DNA of 64,000 bases, from the NCBI GenBank assembly GCA_033764875.1, contig JANRIO010000051.1:1-64000 (forward strand), given 5' to 3'. Positions 42,696-52,256 of this stretch are shown here, piece by piece. Position 1 is the first letter of the stretch. Each line of letters begins with the position of its first letter. Both the position numbers and the translations under genes were made by a program. The notes beneath the pieces were generated by a model. The model was not told the DNA's origin, did not search any database, and saw nothing but the letters and a program-made list of their open reading frames with translations. Source of the DNA: AWTP1-13 sp033764875 (GTDB lineage: Bacteria > Pseudomonadota > Alphaproteobacteria > Rhizobiales > Hyphomicrobiaceae).

Positions 42696-43958
42696 ATGGG
42701 TCTTTACGGTTTGATGCGCACGAGCGTTTCGGGGATGGCCGCGCAGGCCAACCGCCTCGGTGCAATCTCGGACAACGTCGCGAACTCCGCGACGCCGGGC
42801 TACAAGGGTTCCGAGATCCAGTTCTCGACGCTCGTCCTCCAGGGCGGCGGCCAGGACTATGCCTCGGGCAACGTCGAGAGCCAGACGCGCAAGCACGTCT
42901 CGCAGCAAGGCTCGCTGTCCTACACCACGTCGGCCACCGATCTCGCCATCAAGGGCGACGGCTTCTTCGTCGTCGAGGGCGAGAACGGCCAGACGTTCCT
43001 CACCCGTGCCGGCTCCTTCCAGCGCGACGGAACCGGCAATCTTGTCAATGCCGCTGGCTTCAAGCTGATGGGCTACGACGCCACCACCGGCGCCGGCAAT
43101 GGCGTCAGCAACGGCACGGCGGGCCTGACGGCGGTCAACTTCGGCGGCTTCGCCTCGCTGCAGGCGAACCCCACCACGACCGGCAAGATGTACGTCAACT
43201 TCCCATCCACATCCGACGTCATCGCCGGCTCGGACCTGCCCTCGACCAACTCGGCGACCTCCCAGTACACGGGCAAGTCCTCGCTCGTGGTCTACGATTC
43301 GCTTGGCAACCAGGTCACGCTCGACATCTACTCGGCCAAGGCGGCCGACGGGACGTGGGAGCTTGCCGTCTACAACCGCGCCGACGCCGATGCCACCTCC
43401 GGCGGCTTTCCCTACGCCAACGCCGCCCTGACGACGGAGACGCTGAACTTCGACTCCGACGGCCAGTTCTCTTCCGGCAGCCCCACCTCGCTCACTGTCG
43501 CGGTGCCGAACGGCTCGACGATGACCATCGATCTGAGCCAGTCGACGCAGCTCTCCTCCTCCTACACCGTCTTCAGCGCCACGGCGAACGGCAACGCCCC
43601 GAGCGAGGTCGACCACATCGACATCGACAATACGGGCGAGATCTACGCCATCTTCAAGAACGGCGAGCGCGTGCTTGCCTACAACATCCCGCTCGCCAAG
43701 GTGCCGAGCCCCGACAACCTTACGCCGGCGACGGGCAACGTCTACTCGATCAGCTCCACCTCGGGCGACATTCTGGTCGGCACCCCCAACAAGGGCGGCT
43801 TCGGCAGCCTCGTGTCGGGCGCCTTGGAGCAGTCGACGGTCGACCTCGGCTCCGAGCTCACCTCCATGATCGAGTCGCAACGCAACTACACGGCCAACTC
43901 GAAGGTCTTCCAGACCGGATCCGAGTTGATCGACGTTCTCATCAACCTGAAGCGCTAG
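42696..43958 (+). CDS. flgE: Flagellar hook protein FlgE
   Basis: 420 residues. The N-terminus MGLYGLMRTSVSGMAAQANRL followed by ISDNVANSATPGYK is the flagellar rod/hook/filament-cap signature. SLVVYDSLGNQVTLDIY and the C-terminal SELTSMIESQRNYTANSKVF with TGSELIDVLINLK complete it. Builds the hook outside the cell. First gene of the flgE-flgK-flgL-flaF-flgD run. Confidence 0.97.
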   Translation: MGLYGLMRTSVSGMAAQANRLGAISDNVANSATPGYKGSEIQFSTLVLQGGGQDYASGNVESQTRKHVSQQGSLSYTTSATDLAIKGDGFFVVEGENGQTFLTRAGSFQRDGTGNLVNAAGFKLMGYDATTGAGNGVSNGTAGLTAVNFGGFASLQANPTTTGKMYVNFPSTSDVIAGSDLPSTNSATSQYTGKSSLVVYDSLGNQVTLDIYSAKAADGTWELAVYNRADADATSGGFPYANAALTTETLNFDSDGQFSSGSPTSLTVAVPNGSTMTIDLSQSTQLSSSYTVFSATANGNAPSEVDHIDIDNTGEIYAIFKNGERVLAYNIPLAKVPSPDNLTPATGNVYSISSTSGDILVGTPNKGGFGSLVSGALEQSTVDLGSELTSMIESQRNYTANSKVFQTGSELIDVLINLKR

Positions 43959-43996
43959 GGCATCTCCATGCCCTCCGCGTTCGGATAGGAAGCTGA

Positions 43997-45469
43997 ATGT
44001 CGCTGACGAGCAGTCTCAGTGTTGCTCTATCCGGGCTGACAACGTCCTCGGAGCAGCTGGCTGTCGTCTCGCGCAACGTCGCCCGAGCCAACGAGGACGG
44101 CGCCACCCGCAAGGTCGCCAACGTCAGCACGACGGACAGTGGCGGCGCGCGGGTGGCCTCCGTCACCCGCCTTGCCAATCCGTCACTGCTTGCGAAGGTG
44201 ACGGACGCGACCTCGGCGGCCGCGGCGCAGAAAGTCATCTCCGCCTCTCTCGACCAGTTCAACTACACGGTGAACGACCCCTCGCTCGAGGGGTCGCCTT
44301 CCGCCCTGCTCGGCAAGCTGGACTCGGCACTGCAGACCTTTGGCGCGGCCCCCCAGGATACCACCGCCTCCAACGCCGCCATCTCGGCCGCCCGCGACAT
44401 GGCCCAGGGATTGCGCGACGCGACCCAGTCCGTGCAGAACCAGCGCTCGCTCGCCGACCGCGGCATCTCCGGCTCCGTAGACAACATCAATTCTCTGTTG
44501 GCGCAGTTTCAGACGCTCAACGACGAGATCGTGTCCGGCTCCGGGATGGGCAAGGATGTCACCGACAGCCTCGACCAGCGCGATCTCATCGTCCAGAAGC
44601 TGGCGGAGGAGATCGGCATCCGCACGGTGACGGACGGCAACAACTCGATGTCGATCTTCACCGATCAGGGCGTGACGCTGTTCAACAACATCCCGCGCGC
44701 CGTCACGTTCACGGCCATTCCCGCCTTCGGCGCCAACACGACGGGCAATGCCGTCTACGTCGACGGCGTGCCGATCACCGGCGGCGTCGGCTCCATGCAG
44801 TCGCTCACGGGCAGGCTCGTTGGCTACGCCGAGATCCGCGACACACTGGGACCCACCTACCAGAACCAGCTCGACGAGTTGGCGCGCGGCCTCATCTCGG
44901 CGTTCGCCGAGCAGGATCCCAGCGGCGACAACGTGCTCACCGCCCAGGTCGGCCTCTTCACCTACGACGGCGCGCCGGCGCTGCCGACGAGCGGCACGGT
45001 GTCGGCGGGAATCGCCGGCACCATCGCCATCAATCCCGTGGCCGATCCCTCGAAGGGCGGCGACGCGCTCACCTTGCGCGACGGCGGCATGAACGGCGCC
45101 TCCTACGTGTACAACACGACCAATGCCACGGGCTACGCGACCCGCCTGCAGCAGCTGATCGACAACATGTCGACGGCCCAGCCCTACGACCAGGCCGCGA
45201 AGCTCACCAATTCCGCGACCATCTATGACTTCGCGAGCGCATCCGCCGGCTGGCTCCAGTCGCAGCGCCAGACCTCGACGACGGCTGCCGACTACAACAC
45301 CACCCTGCAGCAGCGGGCCGCCGACACCTTGTCGAAGGAGACTGGCGTCAACATCGACGAGGAGATGACCAACATGCTGCAGTTCGAGCGTGCCTATCAG
45401 GCCTCGGCAAGGCTCATGAATACAATCGATGCACTCTTCCAGACCCTCCTGCAGACCTATAGCTCATGA
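43997..45469 (+). CDS. flgK: Hook-filament junction protein FlgK
   Basis: 490 residues. It opens MSLTSSLSVALSGLTTSSEQL with VVSRNVARANEDG, the hook-associated N-terminal helix, and ends with NIDEEMTNMLQFERAYQASA, the coiled C-terminal motif of FlgK. Exported through the flagellar system. Overlaps flgL by four bases. Confidence 0.96.
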   Translation: MSLTSSLSVALSGLTTSSEQLAVVSRNVARANEDGATRKVANVSTTDSGGARVASVTRLANPSLLAKVTDATSAAAAQKVISASLDQFNYTVNDPSLEGSPSALLGKLDSALQTFGAAPQDTTASNAAISAARDMAQGLRDATQSVQNQRSLADRGISGSVDNINSLLAQFQTLNDEIVSGSGMGKDVTDSLDQRDLIVQKLAEEIGIRTVTDGNNSMSIFTDQGVTLFNNIPRAVTFTAIPAFGANTTGNAVYVDGVPITGGVGSMQSLTGRLVGYAEIRDTLGPTYQNQLDELARGLISAFAEQDPSGDNVLTAQVGLFTYDGAPALPTSGTVSAGIAGTIAINPVADPSKGGDALTLRDGGMNGASYVYNTTNATGYATRLQQLIDNMSTAQPYDQAAKLTNSATIYDFASASAGWLQSQRQTSTTAADYNTTLQQRAADTLSKETGVNIDEEMTNMLQFERAYQASARLMNTIDALFQTLLQTYSS

Positions 45470-46524
45470 CGGCGACATCCCACATATCGACTGCCGCGAT
45501 CGGCATGGCGAGCCGCCTGTCGATCACCAACCTCCAGAACAAGCTTCAGGAGGCGCAGAAGGAGCTGTCCACCTCGCGCCTCGCAGACGTCGGTCTCACG
45601 CTCGGCTTCCGCACCGGCGAGACCATCTCCATGCGCCAGGAGGTTACGCGGCTCAAGACGATCACCGATACCAACTCCGTGGCCAAGGCCCGCCTCGACA
45701 CCACCGATGTCGCCCTGGAGGGCATCGCGGACGGCGCCTCCGAGTTCCTCGGCAACCTCTTCCTCGCCCGCAACGGCGGCATCACGGCGAGCGCGCTGGC
45801 CGACGTGGCGAAGGCCGCGCTGTCGACCTTCACGGACGCCTCCAACACCACGCTCAATGGCATGTTCCTGTTCGGCGGCATCAACAGCGATGCAAAGCCC
45901 ATCGAGATCTACGACACGACGCCGGCCTCCGCGGCGAAGACGGCGGTCAACGATGCCTTTCAGACGGCGTTCGGGATCTCGCAGTCGGATGCGGGCGTCG
46001 CCAACATCTCCCCGGCCGACATGGAGACCTTCCTCGACGGAGCCTTCAGCGACCTGTTCGAGACGGATGCGTGGCTCGGCACGTGGTCGAACGCGTCCGA
46101 CACGAACATCAAGAGCCGGATCTCGACGTCCGAGCTCATCGACACGTCCGCGAACGCCAACCAGCCGGCCTTCCGCAAGCTGGCCGAGGCCTACACGATG
46201 ATGTCCGATCTCGGCAACGCGAGCCTCTCCACCGACACCTACAACGTGCTCATCGAGAAGGCGATGGCCCTGATCAACGAGGCAGGCACCGACTTGACGC
46301 GCATTCGCACCGACATCGGCAGTGCCCAATCGCGCATCGAGGGCGCCAACGACCGCATGGCGATCCAGATCAACGTGCTCAACCTCAACGTCAGCTCCCT
46401 GGAGGGGGTCGACCCGGCCGAGGTCTCCGTGCGGGTATCCTCGCTGCTGACCCAGATCGAGACGGCATACTCCGTCACGGCGAGGATCCAGAACCTGAGC
46501 ATCCTGAACTACATGCCGTCATGA
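45466..46524 (+). CDS. flgL: Hook-filament junction protein FlgL
   Basis: 352 residues, flagellin-like ends: N-terminal AAIGMASRLSITNLQNKLQEA and C-terminal LTQIETAYSVTARIQNLSIL. It caps the hook-filament junction with FlgK. The internal segment IGSAQSRIEGANDRMAIQIN matches the C-terminal flagellin-type D1 region. Starts inside the flgK stop. Confidence 0.95.
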   Translation: MTATSHISTAAIGMASRLSITNLQNKLQEAQKELSTSRLADVGLTLGFRTGETISMRQEVTRLKTITDTNSVAKARLDTTDVALEGIADGASEFLGNLFLARNGGITASALADVAKAALSTFTDASNTTLNGMFLFGGINSDAKPIEIYDTTPASAAKTAVNDAFQTAFGISQSDAGVANISPADMETFLDGAFSDLFETDAWLGTWSNASDTNIKSRISTSELIDTSANANQPAFRKLAEAYTMMSDLGNASLSTDTYNVLIEKAMALINEAGTDLTRIRTDIGSAQSRIEGANDRMAIQINVLNLNVSSLEGVDPAEVSVRVSSLLTQIETAYSVTARIQNLSILNYMPS

Positions 46525-46577
46525 CGACAGCCACCAGCCGCCGCAACGCCAGCACGCCATAGGACCGGGGATTCGAG

Positions 46578-46925
46578 ATGTATCAGTTCTCATACGCTGA
46601 AGTGCTCGACGACGCACCTGCGAGCGCCCGCGAGCGCGAGCACCAGGCCATCGAGCGCTCGATCGAGTTGCTCCGCGCTGCCCAGCAGGCCGGCACGAGC
46701 TCGCGCGAATGCGTGGAGGCGATGCTGTTCGTCAGGCGGCTCTGGAGCTTCTTTCTCGAGGATCTCGCTTTGCCGGAGAACGAGCTGCCCAAGGCTCTGC
46801 GTGCCGATCTCATCTCCATCGGCCTGTGGGTGCTGAAGGAGGTCGAGCAGATCCGTCTCGAGAAATCGGACAACTTCAAGGGTCTGATCGAGGTTTCCGA
46901 GCAGATCCGCGACGGACTGAGATAG
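46578..46925 (+). CDS. flaF: Flagellin synthesis regulator FlaF
   Basis: 115 residues. FlaF family: MYQFSYAEVLDD, then REREHQAIERSIELL, a central LWSFFLEDLALPENELP and SIGLWVLKEVEQI. In Caulobacter FlaF works with FlbT to control flagellin translation and secretion. flbT normally follows directly, but here flgD follows after 40 bases and flbT is absent. Confidence 0.92.
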   Translation: MYQFSYAEVLDDAPASAREREHQAIERSIELLRAAQQAGTSSRECVEAMLFVRRLWSFFLEDLALPENELPKALRADLISIGLWVLKEVEQIRLEKSDNFKGLIEVSEQIRDGLR

Positions 46926-46965
46926 CCCCCCACGTCAAGACAAGGGACCCCCCCGGAGCTTCCAG

Positions 46966-47382
46966 ATGCAAGTCACCTCAGCGACCAGCTCGACCAGCAC
47001 CAGCAGCACCTCCTCGACGAGCACGACGGCCAAGGATGCCGCCGCCGCCTCGCTCGACTACAACACCTTCCTCAACCTGCTTCTCGCCCAGCTCAAGAAT
47101 CAGGATCCGACCAAGCCGATGGACTCGACCGAGTACATGTCGCAGCTCGCCTCGTTCTCCAACGTCGAGCAGTCGATCAAGACCAACTCCAAGCTCGACT
47201 CCCTCCTCACCTCGCAGTCGCTTTCCCAGGCCGAGAATCTGATAGGCAAGACGCTCACGAATTCCGACGGCACCGTGAGCGGAAAGGTGGTGTCTGTGAA
47301 CGTGGCCTCCGATGCGTCCGTCGCGACGCTCGACAACGGTCAGACGCTCACCCTGGGCACCGGCATCACGGTGTCCTCCTGA
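46966..47382 (+). CDS. flgD: Hook-capping protein FlgD
   Basis: 138 residues, short but complete for the rhizobial type. Ser/Thr-rich start, then DYNTFLNLLLAQLKNQDPTKPMDSTEYMSQLASFS, the FlgD signature of which parts (NTFLNLLLAQLKNQDPTKPM) are near-invariant. The C-terminal part is a small beta domain. GGAG precedes the ATG. It is needed for hook assembly. Confidence 0.95.
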   Translation: MQVTSATSSTSTSSTSSTSTTAKDAAAASLDYNTFLNLLLAQLKNQDPTKPMDSTEYMSQLASFSNVEQSIKTNSKLDSLLTSQSLSQAENLIGKTLTNSDGTVSGKVVSVNVASDASVATLDNGQTLTLGTGITVSS

Positions 47383-47403
47383 CAGCGCGAAGGGCGCCCG
47401 AGC

Positions 47404-47670
47404 ATGAATCAGGCTGACGCAATCGACATCGTGCAGGCCGCGATCTGGACTGTGATCGTCGCCTCCGGCCCGGCCGTGGCCGCCGCCATGGCCGTCGGCA
47501 TCGTCATCGCGTTGCTGCAGGCGCTCACCCAGGTGCAGGAGATGACGCTGACCTTCATTCCGAAGATCATCGCCATCCTGCTCGTCGCCTCGCTCAGCGC
47601 CTCGTTCATGGGCGCCGCCATCTACAACTTTGCCGAGACCGTCTACGCGCGTATCGAGGTGGGATTCTAG
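47404..47670 (+). CDS. fliQ: Flagellar export protein FliQ
   Basis: 88 residues with two membrane helices (IVASGPAVAAAMAVGIVIALL and IPKIIAILLVASLSASFMGA) joined by QALTQVQEMTLTF, the FliQ signature. Part of the FliPQR export gate. fliP is not in this window. Confidence 0.95.
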   Translation: MNQADAIDIVQAAIWTVIVASGPAVAAAMAVGIVIALLQALTQVQEMTLTFIPKIIAILLVASLSASFMGAAIYNFAETVYARIEVGF

Positions 47671-47824
47671 TCGAGCGGACGGCGCATCTCTTGCCGCACC
47701 GCTCTGAGATCGGCCGGCCCGCCGCAAGCGGGCGCGGCCGCTGCCGTTTGGGCATCCTCGCGCAAGCTTCGTGGGCGAGGCTGCGCCGGGGGACCGTTAT
47801 GCGCGGTCGCAAATGGGGGTAGCC

Positions 47825-49921
47825 ATGGCCGCAACGCCGCAAGTCGTCAGTCCCGTCGAGGACCGCAAGGCTGGCGCTCAGGATATCGGCTTCGCCGTCG
47901 GCATCGTGTTCATCGTCACGGTGTTGTTCGTGCCGCTGCCGGCACCCATCATCGACGTCGGCCTCGCGTTCTCCATCGCGCTGTCCGTGCTGATCCTGAT
48001 GGTGGCGCTGTGGATCCAGAAGCCGCTCGACTTCTCGGCCTTTCCGACCGTTCTGCTGATCGCCACCGTCCTGCGGCTTGCGCTCAACATCGCCACGACC
48101 CGCCAGATCCTGTCGCACGGCAACGATGGGCCGACGGCGGCCGGCCACGTCATCGCCGGCTTCGCCAATTTCGTCATGGGCGGCGACTTCGTCATCGGCA
48201 CCATCGTCTTCGTGATCCTGATCACGGTGAACTTCCTCGTCATCACCAAGGGCGCCACGCGCATCGCCGAGGTCGGCGCCCGCTTCACCCTCGATGCCAT
48301 CCCCGGCAAGCAGATGGCGATCGATGCCGACCTCAACGCCGGCAACATCGACGACAAGGAAGCGGGTCGCCGCCGCCGAGAGCTCGAGGAGGAGAGCGCC
48401 TTCTTCGGCTCCATGGACGGTGCCTCCAAGTTCGTCCGCGGCGACGCCATCGCCGGCATCATCATCACCGCCGTCAACGTGTTCGGCGGCATCGTCATCG
48501 GCGTCACCCGCCACGGCATGTCGCTCGGCGATGCCGCCGACATCTTCGTCAAGCTGTCCGTCGGCGATGGTCTCGTCACGCAGATCCCGGCGCTCATTGT
48601 CTCGCTCGCCGCCGGCCTCCTCGTCTCCAAGGGCGGCACGCGCGGCTCGGCCGAGAAGGCGGTGCTCGACCAGCTCGGCAACTACCCCCGCGCCCTCATG
48701 CTGGCGGGCGTCGTCATGATCATGCTCGCCCTCGCGCCGCGGCTTCCCTTCCTGCCGTTCGCGCTGCTCGCCGCCGTGTTCATCTCCGTTGCGCTCATCA
48801 TCCCCCGCCGCCGCGCCGAGCGGCGCGCCGTCGAGGAGGCCAACGAGCGCGCCAAGGCGCAGGCCGCGGCCGATGAGGTCAAGAACTCGGTCAAGGAGCA
48901 GCTCAGGACTGCCGAGATCGAGCTTTGCCTCGGCAAGCAGATCGGTGCCGCCCTCCTCAAGGATCACTCCGAGCTTGCCCAGCGCGTCGCCAAGATGCGC
49001 CGCAAGTTCGCGAGCCAGTACGGCTTCGTGGTGCCGGAGATCAAGCTCGGCGACGACCTCGCGATCCCGCCCAAGAGCTACCACGTCAAGATCCACGGCA
49101 CGGTTGTCGCCACCGAGGAGCTGCGCATCGGCGACGTCCTCGTCATCACCGGTGAGGGCCCCAGGCCCGACGTGCCGGGCGACGAGACGCGCGAGCCCGC
49201 GTTCGGCATGAAGGCGATGTGGGTGCCGGAGATGTTCAATGCCAACCTGAAGCAGAGGGGCTTCCGCCCCGTCGACAACATGTCCGTTCTCCTCACGCAT
49301 CTGCGCGAGGTGATCCGCAACAACCTGGCCCAGCTCTTCTCCTACAGGGATCTGCGGGCGATGCTCGAGCGCCTCGAGCCCGAGTACCGCCGCCTGATCG
49401 AGGAGATTGCGCCCGCCCACATCTCCTATTCAGGCATCCAGGCGGTTCTCAAGCTCCTCCTGGCCGAGCGCATCTCCATCCGCAACCTGCACCTGATCCT
49501 GGAGGCCATCGCCGAGGTCGCTCCCCACGTTCGCCGCGCCGAGGCGCTGGCCGAGCATGTGCGCATGCGGCTGGCCCAGCAGATCTGCGGCGATCTCTCC
49601 GACGGAGGGCACCTGAAGGTGCTCCGCCTCGGCAGCAAGTGGGAGATGACCTTCCACGGCGCCTTGAAGCGCGATGCCAAGGGCGACATTGTCGAGTTCG
49701 ACATCGACCCGCGGCTCATAGAGCAGTTCGGCGCCGAGGCCTCCAAGGTCGTGCGCGCCCTGATGGACCAGGGCCACCAGTTCGTGCTGGTGGCCGCTCC
49801 CGATGCGCGCCCCTATGTGCGCATGGTGACGGAGCGCCTGTTCCCCAACCTGCCGGTGCTCAGCCACGTCGAGATCGCGCGCGGCGTTCAGATCAAGTCC
49901 ATGGGCACCATCGCCACGTGA
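47825..49921 (+). CDS. flhA: Flagellar export gate protein FlhA
   Basis: 698 residues from ATG 47825, which follows a G-run (ATG 47813 is possible). About eight membrane segments in the first half, with VLIATVLRLALNIATTRQIL and RFTLDAIPGKQMAIDADLNA, the FHIPEP signature. The cytosolic half binds export substrates and chaperones (ESVNLVTLRKIL-like region around VLLTHLREVIRNN). The 154-base gap before it has no gene and holds GCCCGC/GCGGGC at 47717-47733. Confidence 0.97.
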   Translation: MAATPQVVSPVEDRKAGAQDIGFAVGIVFIVTVLFVPLPAPIIDVGLAFSIALSVLILMVALWIQKPLDFSAFPTVLLIATVLRLALNIATTRQILSHGNDGPTAAGHVIAGFANFVMGGDFVIGTIVFVILITVNFLVITKGATRIAEVGARFTLDAIPGKQMAIDADLNAGNIDDKEAGRRRRELEEESAFFGSMDGASKFVRGDAIAGIIITAVNVFGGIVIGVTRHGMSLGDAADIFVKLSVGDGLVTQIPALIVSLAAGLLVSKGGTRGSAEKAVLDQLGNYPRALMLAGVVMIMLALAPRLPFLPFALLAAVFISVALIIPRRRAERRAVEEANERAKAQAAADEVKNSVKEQLRTAEIELCLGKQIGAALLKDHSELAQRVAKMRRKFASQYGFVVPEIKLGDDLAIPPKSYHVKIHGTVVATEELRIGDVLVITGEGPRPDVPGDETREPAFGMKAMWVPEMFNANLKQRGFRPVDNMSVLLTHLREVIRNNLAQLFSYRDLRAMLERLEPEYRRLIEEIAPAHISYSGIQAVLKLLLAERISIRNLHLILEAIAEVAPHVRRAEALAEHVRMRLAQQICGDLSDGGHLKVLRLGSKWEMTFHGALKRDAKGDIVEFDIDPRLIEQFGAEASKVVRALMDQGHQFVLVAAPDARPYVRMVTERLFPNLPVLSHVEIARGVQIKSMGTIAT

Positions 49922-49927
49922 GGGTCC

Positions 49928-50683
49928 ATGGCCGATCTCGGTCCGCAAGGTCCGCTGCTCGCCTTCATCCTGTTCTGCCGCATCGGCGGCTGCCTGATGC
50001 TCATGCCGGGCTTCTCCAGCACGCGCGTGCCGGTGCAGGTGCGCCTCTTCATCGCCGTCGCCGTGACCTTGATGCTGACGCCCGTGCTGGCCGATCAGCT
50101 CAAGGCCGCAGTCCCCGATGTGACGCCTGAGCGGCTCGTGCAGCTCATCGTCTTCGAGACCGTCACCGGCGGCCTCATCGGGATGATGGGCCGCCTGTTC
50201 TTCCTCGCCCTGCAGTTCATGGCGACGGCCGCGGCCAACTTCGTCGGCATGAGCGGCGCCTCTGGCCCCGGCATCGAGGAGCCCGAGCAGACCCCGACCT
50301 TGGGCGTCCTCATCACCCTGACCGCGACGCTCCTCTTCTTCCTCACCGATCAGCACTGGGAGGTGCTGCGGGCGCTGATCGCCTCCTACCGCGTGATCCC
50401 GGTGACAGAGCCGGTCTCGACCGAGTTCTCGGTGGTCAAGCTGACGCAGACCCTGTCGACGGCCTTTCTGTTGGCGCTGCAGGTGACGAGCCCGTTCCTC
50501 GTCTACACGCTGATAGCGAACCTCCTCGTCGGCATCGGCAACCGGCTCGTGCCGCAGGTTCCCGTCTACTGGGTGTCGGGACCGCTGGTCCTGGTCGGCG
50601 GGCTGATCGTGCTCTATTTCACCATCGGCGAGACGCAGCGCCTGTTCTCCTCCGGCTTCATGGCCTGGCTGCTGAAGGGGTAG
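49928..50683 (+). CDS. fliR: Flagellar export protein FliR
   Basis: 251 residues, about six membrane helices, with FSSTRVPVQVRLFIAVAVTL near the N-terminus and FLVYTLIANLLVGIGNRLVPQ towards the end, both typical of FliR. Starts 6 bases after flhA and completes the export gate with FliP and FliQ. Confidence 0.96.
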   Translation: MADLGPQGPLLAFILFCRIGGCLMLMPGFSSTRVPVQVRLFIAVAVTLMLTPVLADQLKAAVPDVTPERLVQLIVFETVTGGLIGMMGRLFFLALQFMATAAANFVGMSGASGPGIEEPEQTPTLGVLITLTATLLFFLTDQHWEVLRALIASYRVIPVTEPVSTEFSVVKLTQTLSTAFLLALQVTSPFLVYTLIANLLVGIGNRLVPQVPVYWVSGPLVLVGGLIVLYFTIGETQRLFSSGFMAWLLKG

Positions 50684-50686
50684 ACC

Positions 50687-51091
50687 ATGGCCGAGGACCG
50701 CGTGGACCGCATACGGCGCATCCTCAAGGTGCAGCAACAACTGCACCGGGCCGAGGAATGGCGTCTGTCCGAGATCGAGCAGCGGATCGCGAGCCTTGAG
50801 GCCGATCAGCGCGATCTGATCGCCGCGCTCAATGCCGAGAACGGACTGGAGGGGCTGTTCCTCGACGCGACCGTCCGGCGCGTCAAGTCGCTCGCAGAGA
50901 GCGCCCGGGTGGCCGAGGGAGAGCGTGCCGAGCAGGCCGGCCGCGTGCTCGAGACCGGCAGCCGCCTCAAGGCCGCCGAGCGCCTGTTGCAGCGCGCCGA
51001 GGCCCATGCCCGGCGCGAGGAGGAGGCCGCCGATCTCCGCGAGATCATGGATCGCCTCGCCTCGCAAGCCCCCCGCAAGATTATCGGCTGA
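50687..51091 (+). CDS. Coiled-coil flagellar protein, FliJ-like
   Basis: 134 residues, almost all helix: RRILKVQQQLHRAEEWRLSEIEQRI and a second long charged helix near ERAEQAGRVLETGSRLKAAE. Size, charge and place 3 bases after fliR suggest a FliJ-type export chaperone, a family too divergent to recognise firmly by eye. No membrane segment or signal peptide. Confidence 0.5.
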   Translation: MAEDRVDRIRRILKVQQQLHRAEEWRLSEIEQRIASLEADQRDLIAALNAENGLEGLFLDATVRRVKSLAESARVAEGERAEQAGRVLETGSRLKAAERLLQRAEAHARREEEAADLREIMDRLASQAPRKIIG

Positions 51092-51136
51092 AACTGTGGG
51101 CGATAGGAAAGCATCGCAACCCGTGGATCCAAAGGC

Positions 51137-51805
51137 GTGGGCATCACACCCAAGACAGATCTTCTCCTTGGCGTGTCTTTGGCGGCCGACCCGCTGAAGT
51201 ACCAGGAAGCCGTCACGCGCCTGCGCGACATCTCTCCGGACGCCTCCTTCGCCTCCCTCCTCGCCGATCGCGGGGGCAGCGGCAGCGACGCCTCGGCCGG
51301 CAAGTCCGACGCCTCCGGCCCGGAGGACGCGCTCTCCTCCGGCCCCGTGGTGAAGCAGCCGACCATGCCACGCGTCACCGAGCCCAAGTCGCAGATCGCC
51401 GACGTCTACAACAAGCTCGAAGCCTTCATCATGCAGACCTTCATCCAGTCGATGCTGCCGAAGGATGCGAGCTCCGTCTACGGCAAGGGCACCGCCGGCG
51501 ACGTCTGGAAGTCCATGCTCGCCGAGAAGATGGGCAACGAGGTTGCCAAGAGCGGCCAGATCGGCATCGCCAAGCGCCTCGCCCAGGCCTCCATCACGAC
51601 GGGGTCGATCGCGCGCTTTCCGCCCGCTGCCAATCTCGTGCCGATGAGCGCCACGTTGCCGAGCCTCTCCGGCAAGTCGGTGCCCTCCACGGCAGGCTTC
51701 TCCCGGGCGCTGACCGCGCTGCAGGAGACGGCGCAGGTCGAGAAGCCGGCCGTCAAGACCCTGCAGGCCTGGACCACGACGGTCAAAGTCGAACGGAGCT
51801 CGTAA
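51137..51805 (+). CDS. Rod-binding protein, FlgJ N-domain (CheL-like)
   Basis: 222 residues. The middle (VYNKLEAFIMQTFIQSMLPK, then GDVWKSMLAEKMGNEVAKSG and IGIAKRLA) is the FlgJ rod-binding domain, with no muramidase domain. Rhizobial homologues have been called CheL. GTG 51137 is the likely start although its ribosome-binding site is poor. It probably caps or guides rod assembly. Confidence 0.75.
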   Translation: MGITPKTDLLLGVSLAADPLKYQEAVTRLRDISPDASFASLLADRGGSGSDASAGKSDASGPEDALSSGPVVKQPTMPRVTEPKSQIADVYNKLEAFIMQTFIQSMLPKDASSVYGKGTAGDVWKSMLAEKMGNEVAKSGQIGIAKRLAQASITTGSIARFPPAANLVPMSATLPSLSGKSVPSTAGFSRALTALQETAQVEKPAVKTLQAWTTTVKVERSS

Positions 51806-51806
51806 G

Positions 51807-52256
51807 ATGTCGTTTGCCTCGACCGCCCAGCGCCGTCCGGCTCCCCGCCCAGTGCCTGTCCCGAAGGCCCCGCCCCGGCCCGGCATCGATCCGGCAGTCC
51901 AGGGTCTGATCAACATCATCCAGACGCTCGAGACCGTCGTCGAGGAGGAGACCGCCGCGCTTGCGGCCCGCACCCAGGTCGACCTCGAGAGCTACTCCAA
52001 CCGCAAGAGCCAGGGGCTGATGGAGCTCAACCGGGCCTCTCGCACCCTCGAGGCCATGGCCAATCATCAGGTGGTGGCCGCCCGCCTCTCCGGCCTGCGC
52101 GACAAGCTGTCGGTCAACCAGATGGCCCTGAAGATGCATCTCGACGCCGTCCGCGAGATCTCCTCGATCGTCGCCAACGCCATTCGCGAATCGGAATCCG
52201 ACGGCACCTATTCCGAGAGCATCCGCTCGCCGACGGCTGGCTACGGCTATGATTAA
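51807..52256 (+). CDS. FlgN-like flagellar protein
   Basis: 149 residues. A Pro-rich start is followed by a long helical part: INIIQTLETVVEEETAALAA, a run with YSNRKSQGLMELNRASR, then a second helix. The pattern (acidic helix with E-ETAAL, then SRKSQ.L.EL.R) resembles alphaproteobacterial FlgN-type chaperones for FlgK and FlgL. Starts 1 base after the FlgJ-like stop. Confidence 0.55.
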   Translation: MSFASTAQRRPAPRPVPVPKAPPRPGIDPAVQGLINIIQTLETVVEEETAALAARTQVDLESYSNRKSQGLMELNRASRTLEAMANHQVVAARLSGLRDKLSVNQMALKMHLDAVREISSIVANAIRESESDGTYSESIRSPTAGYGYD

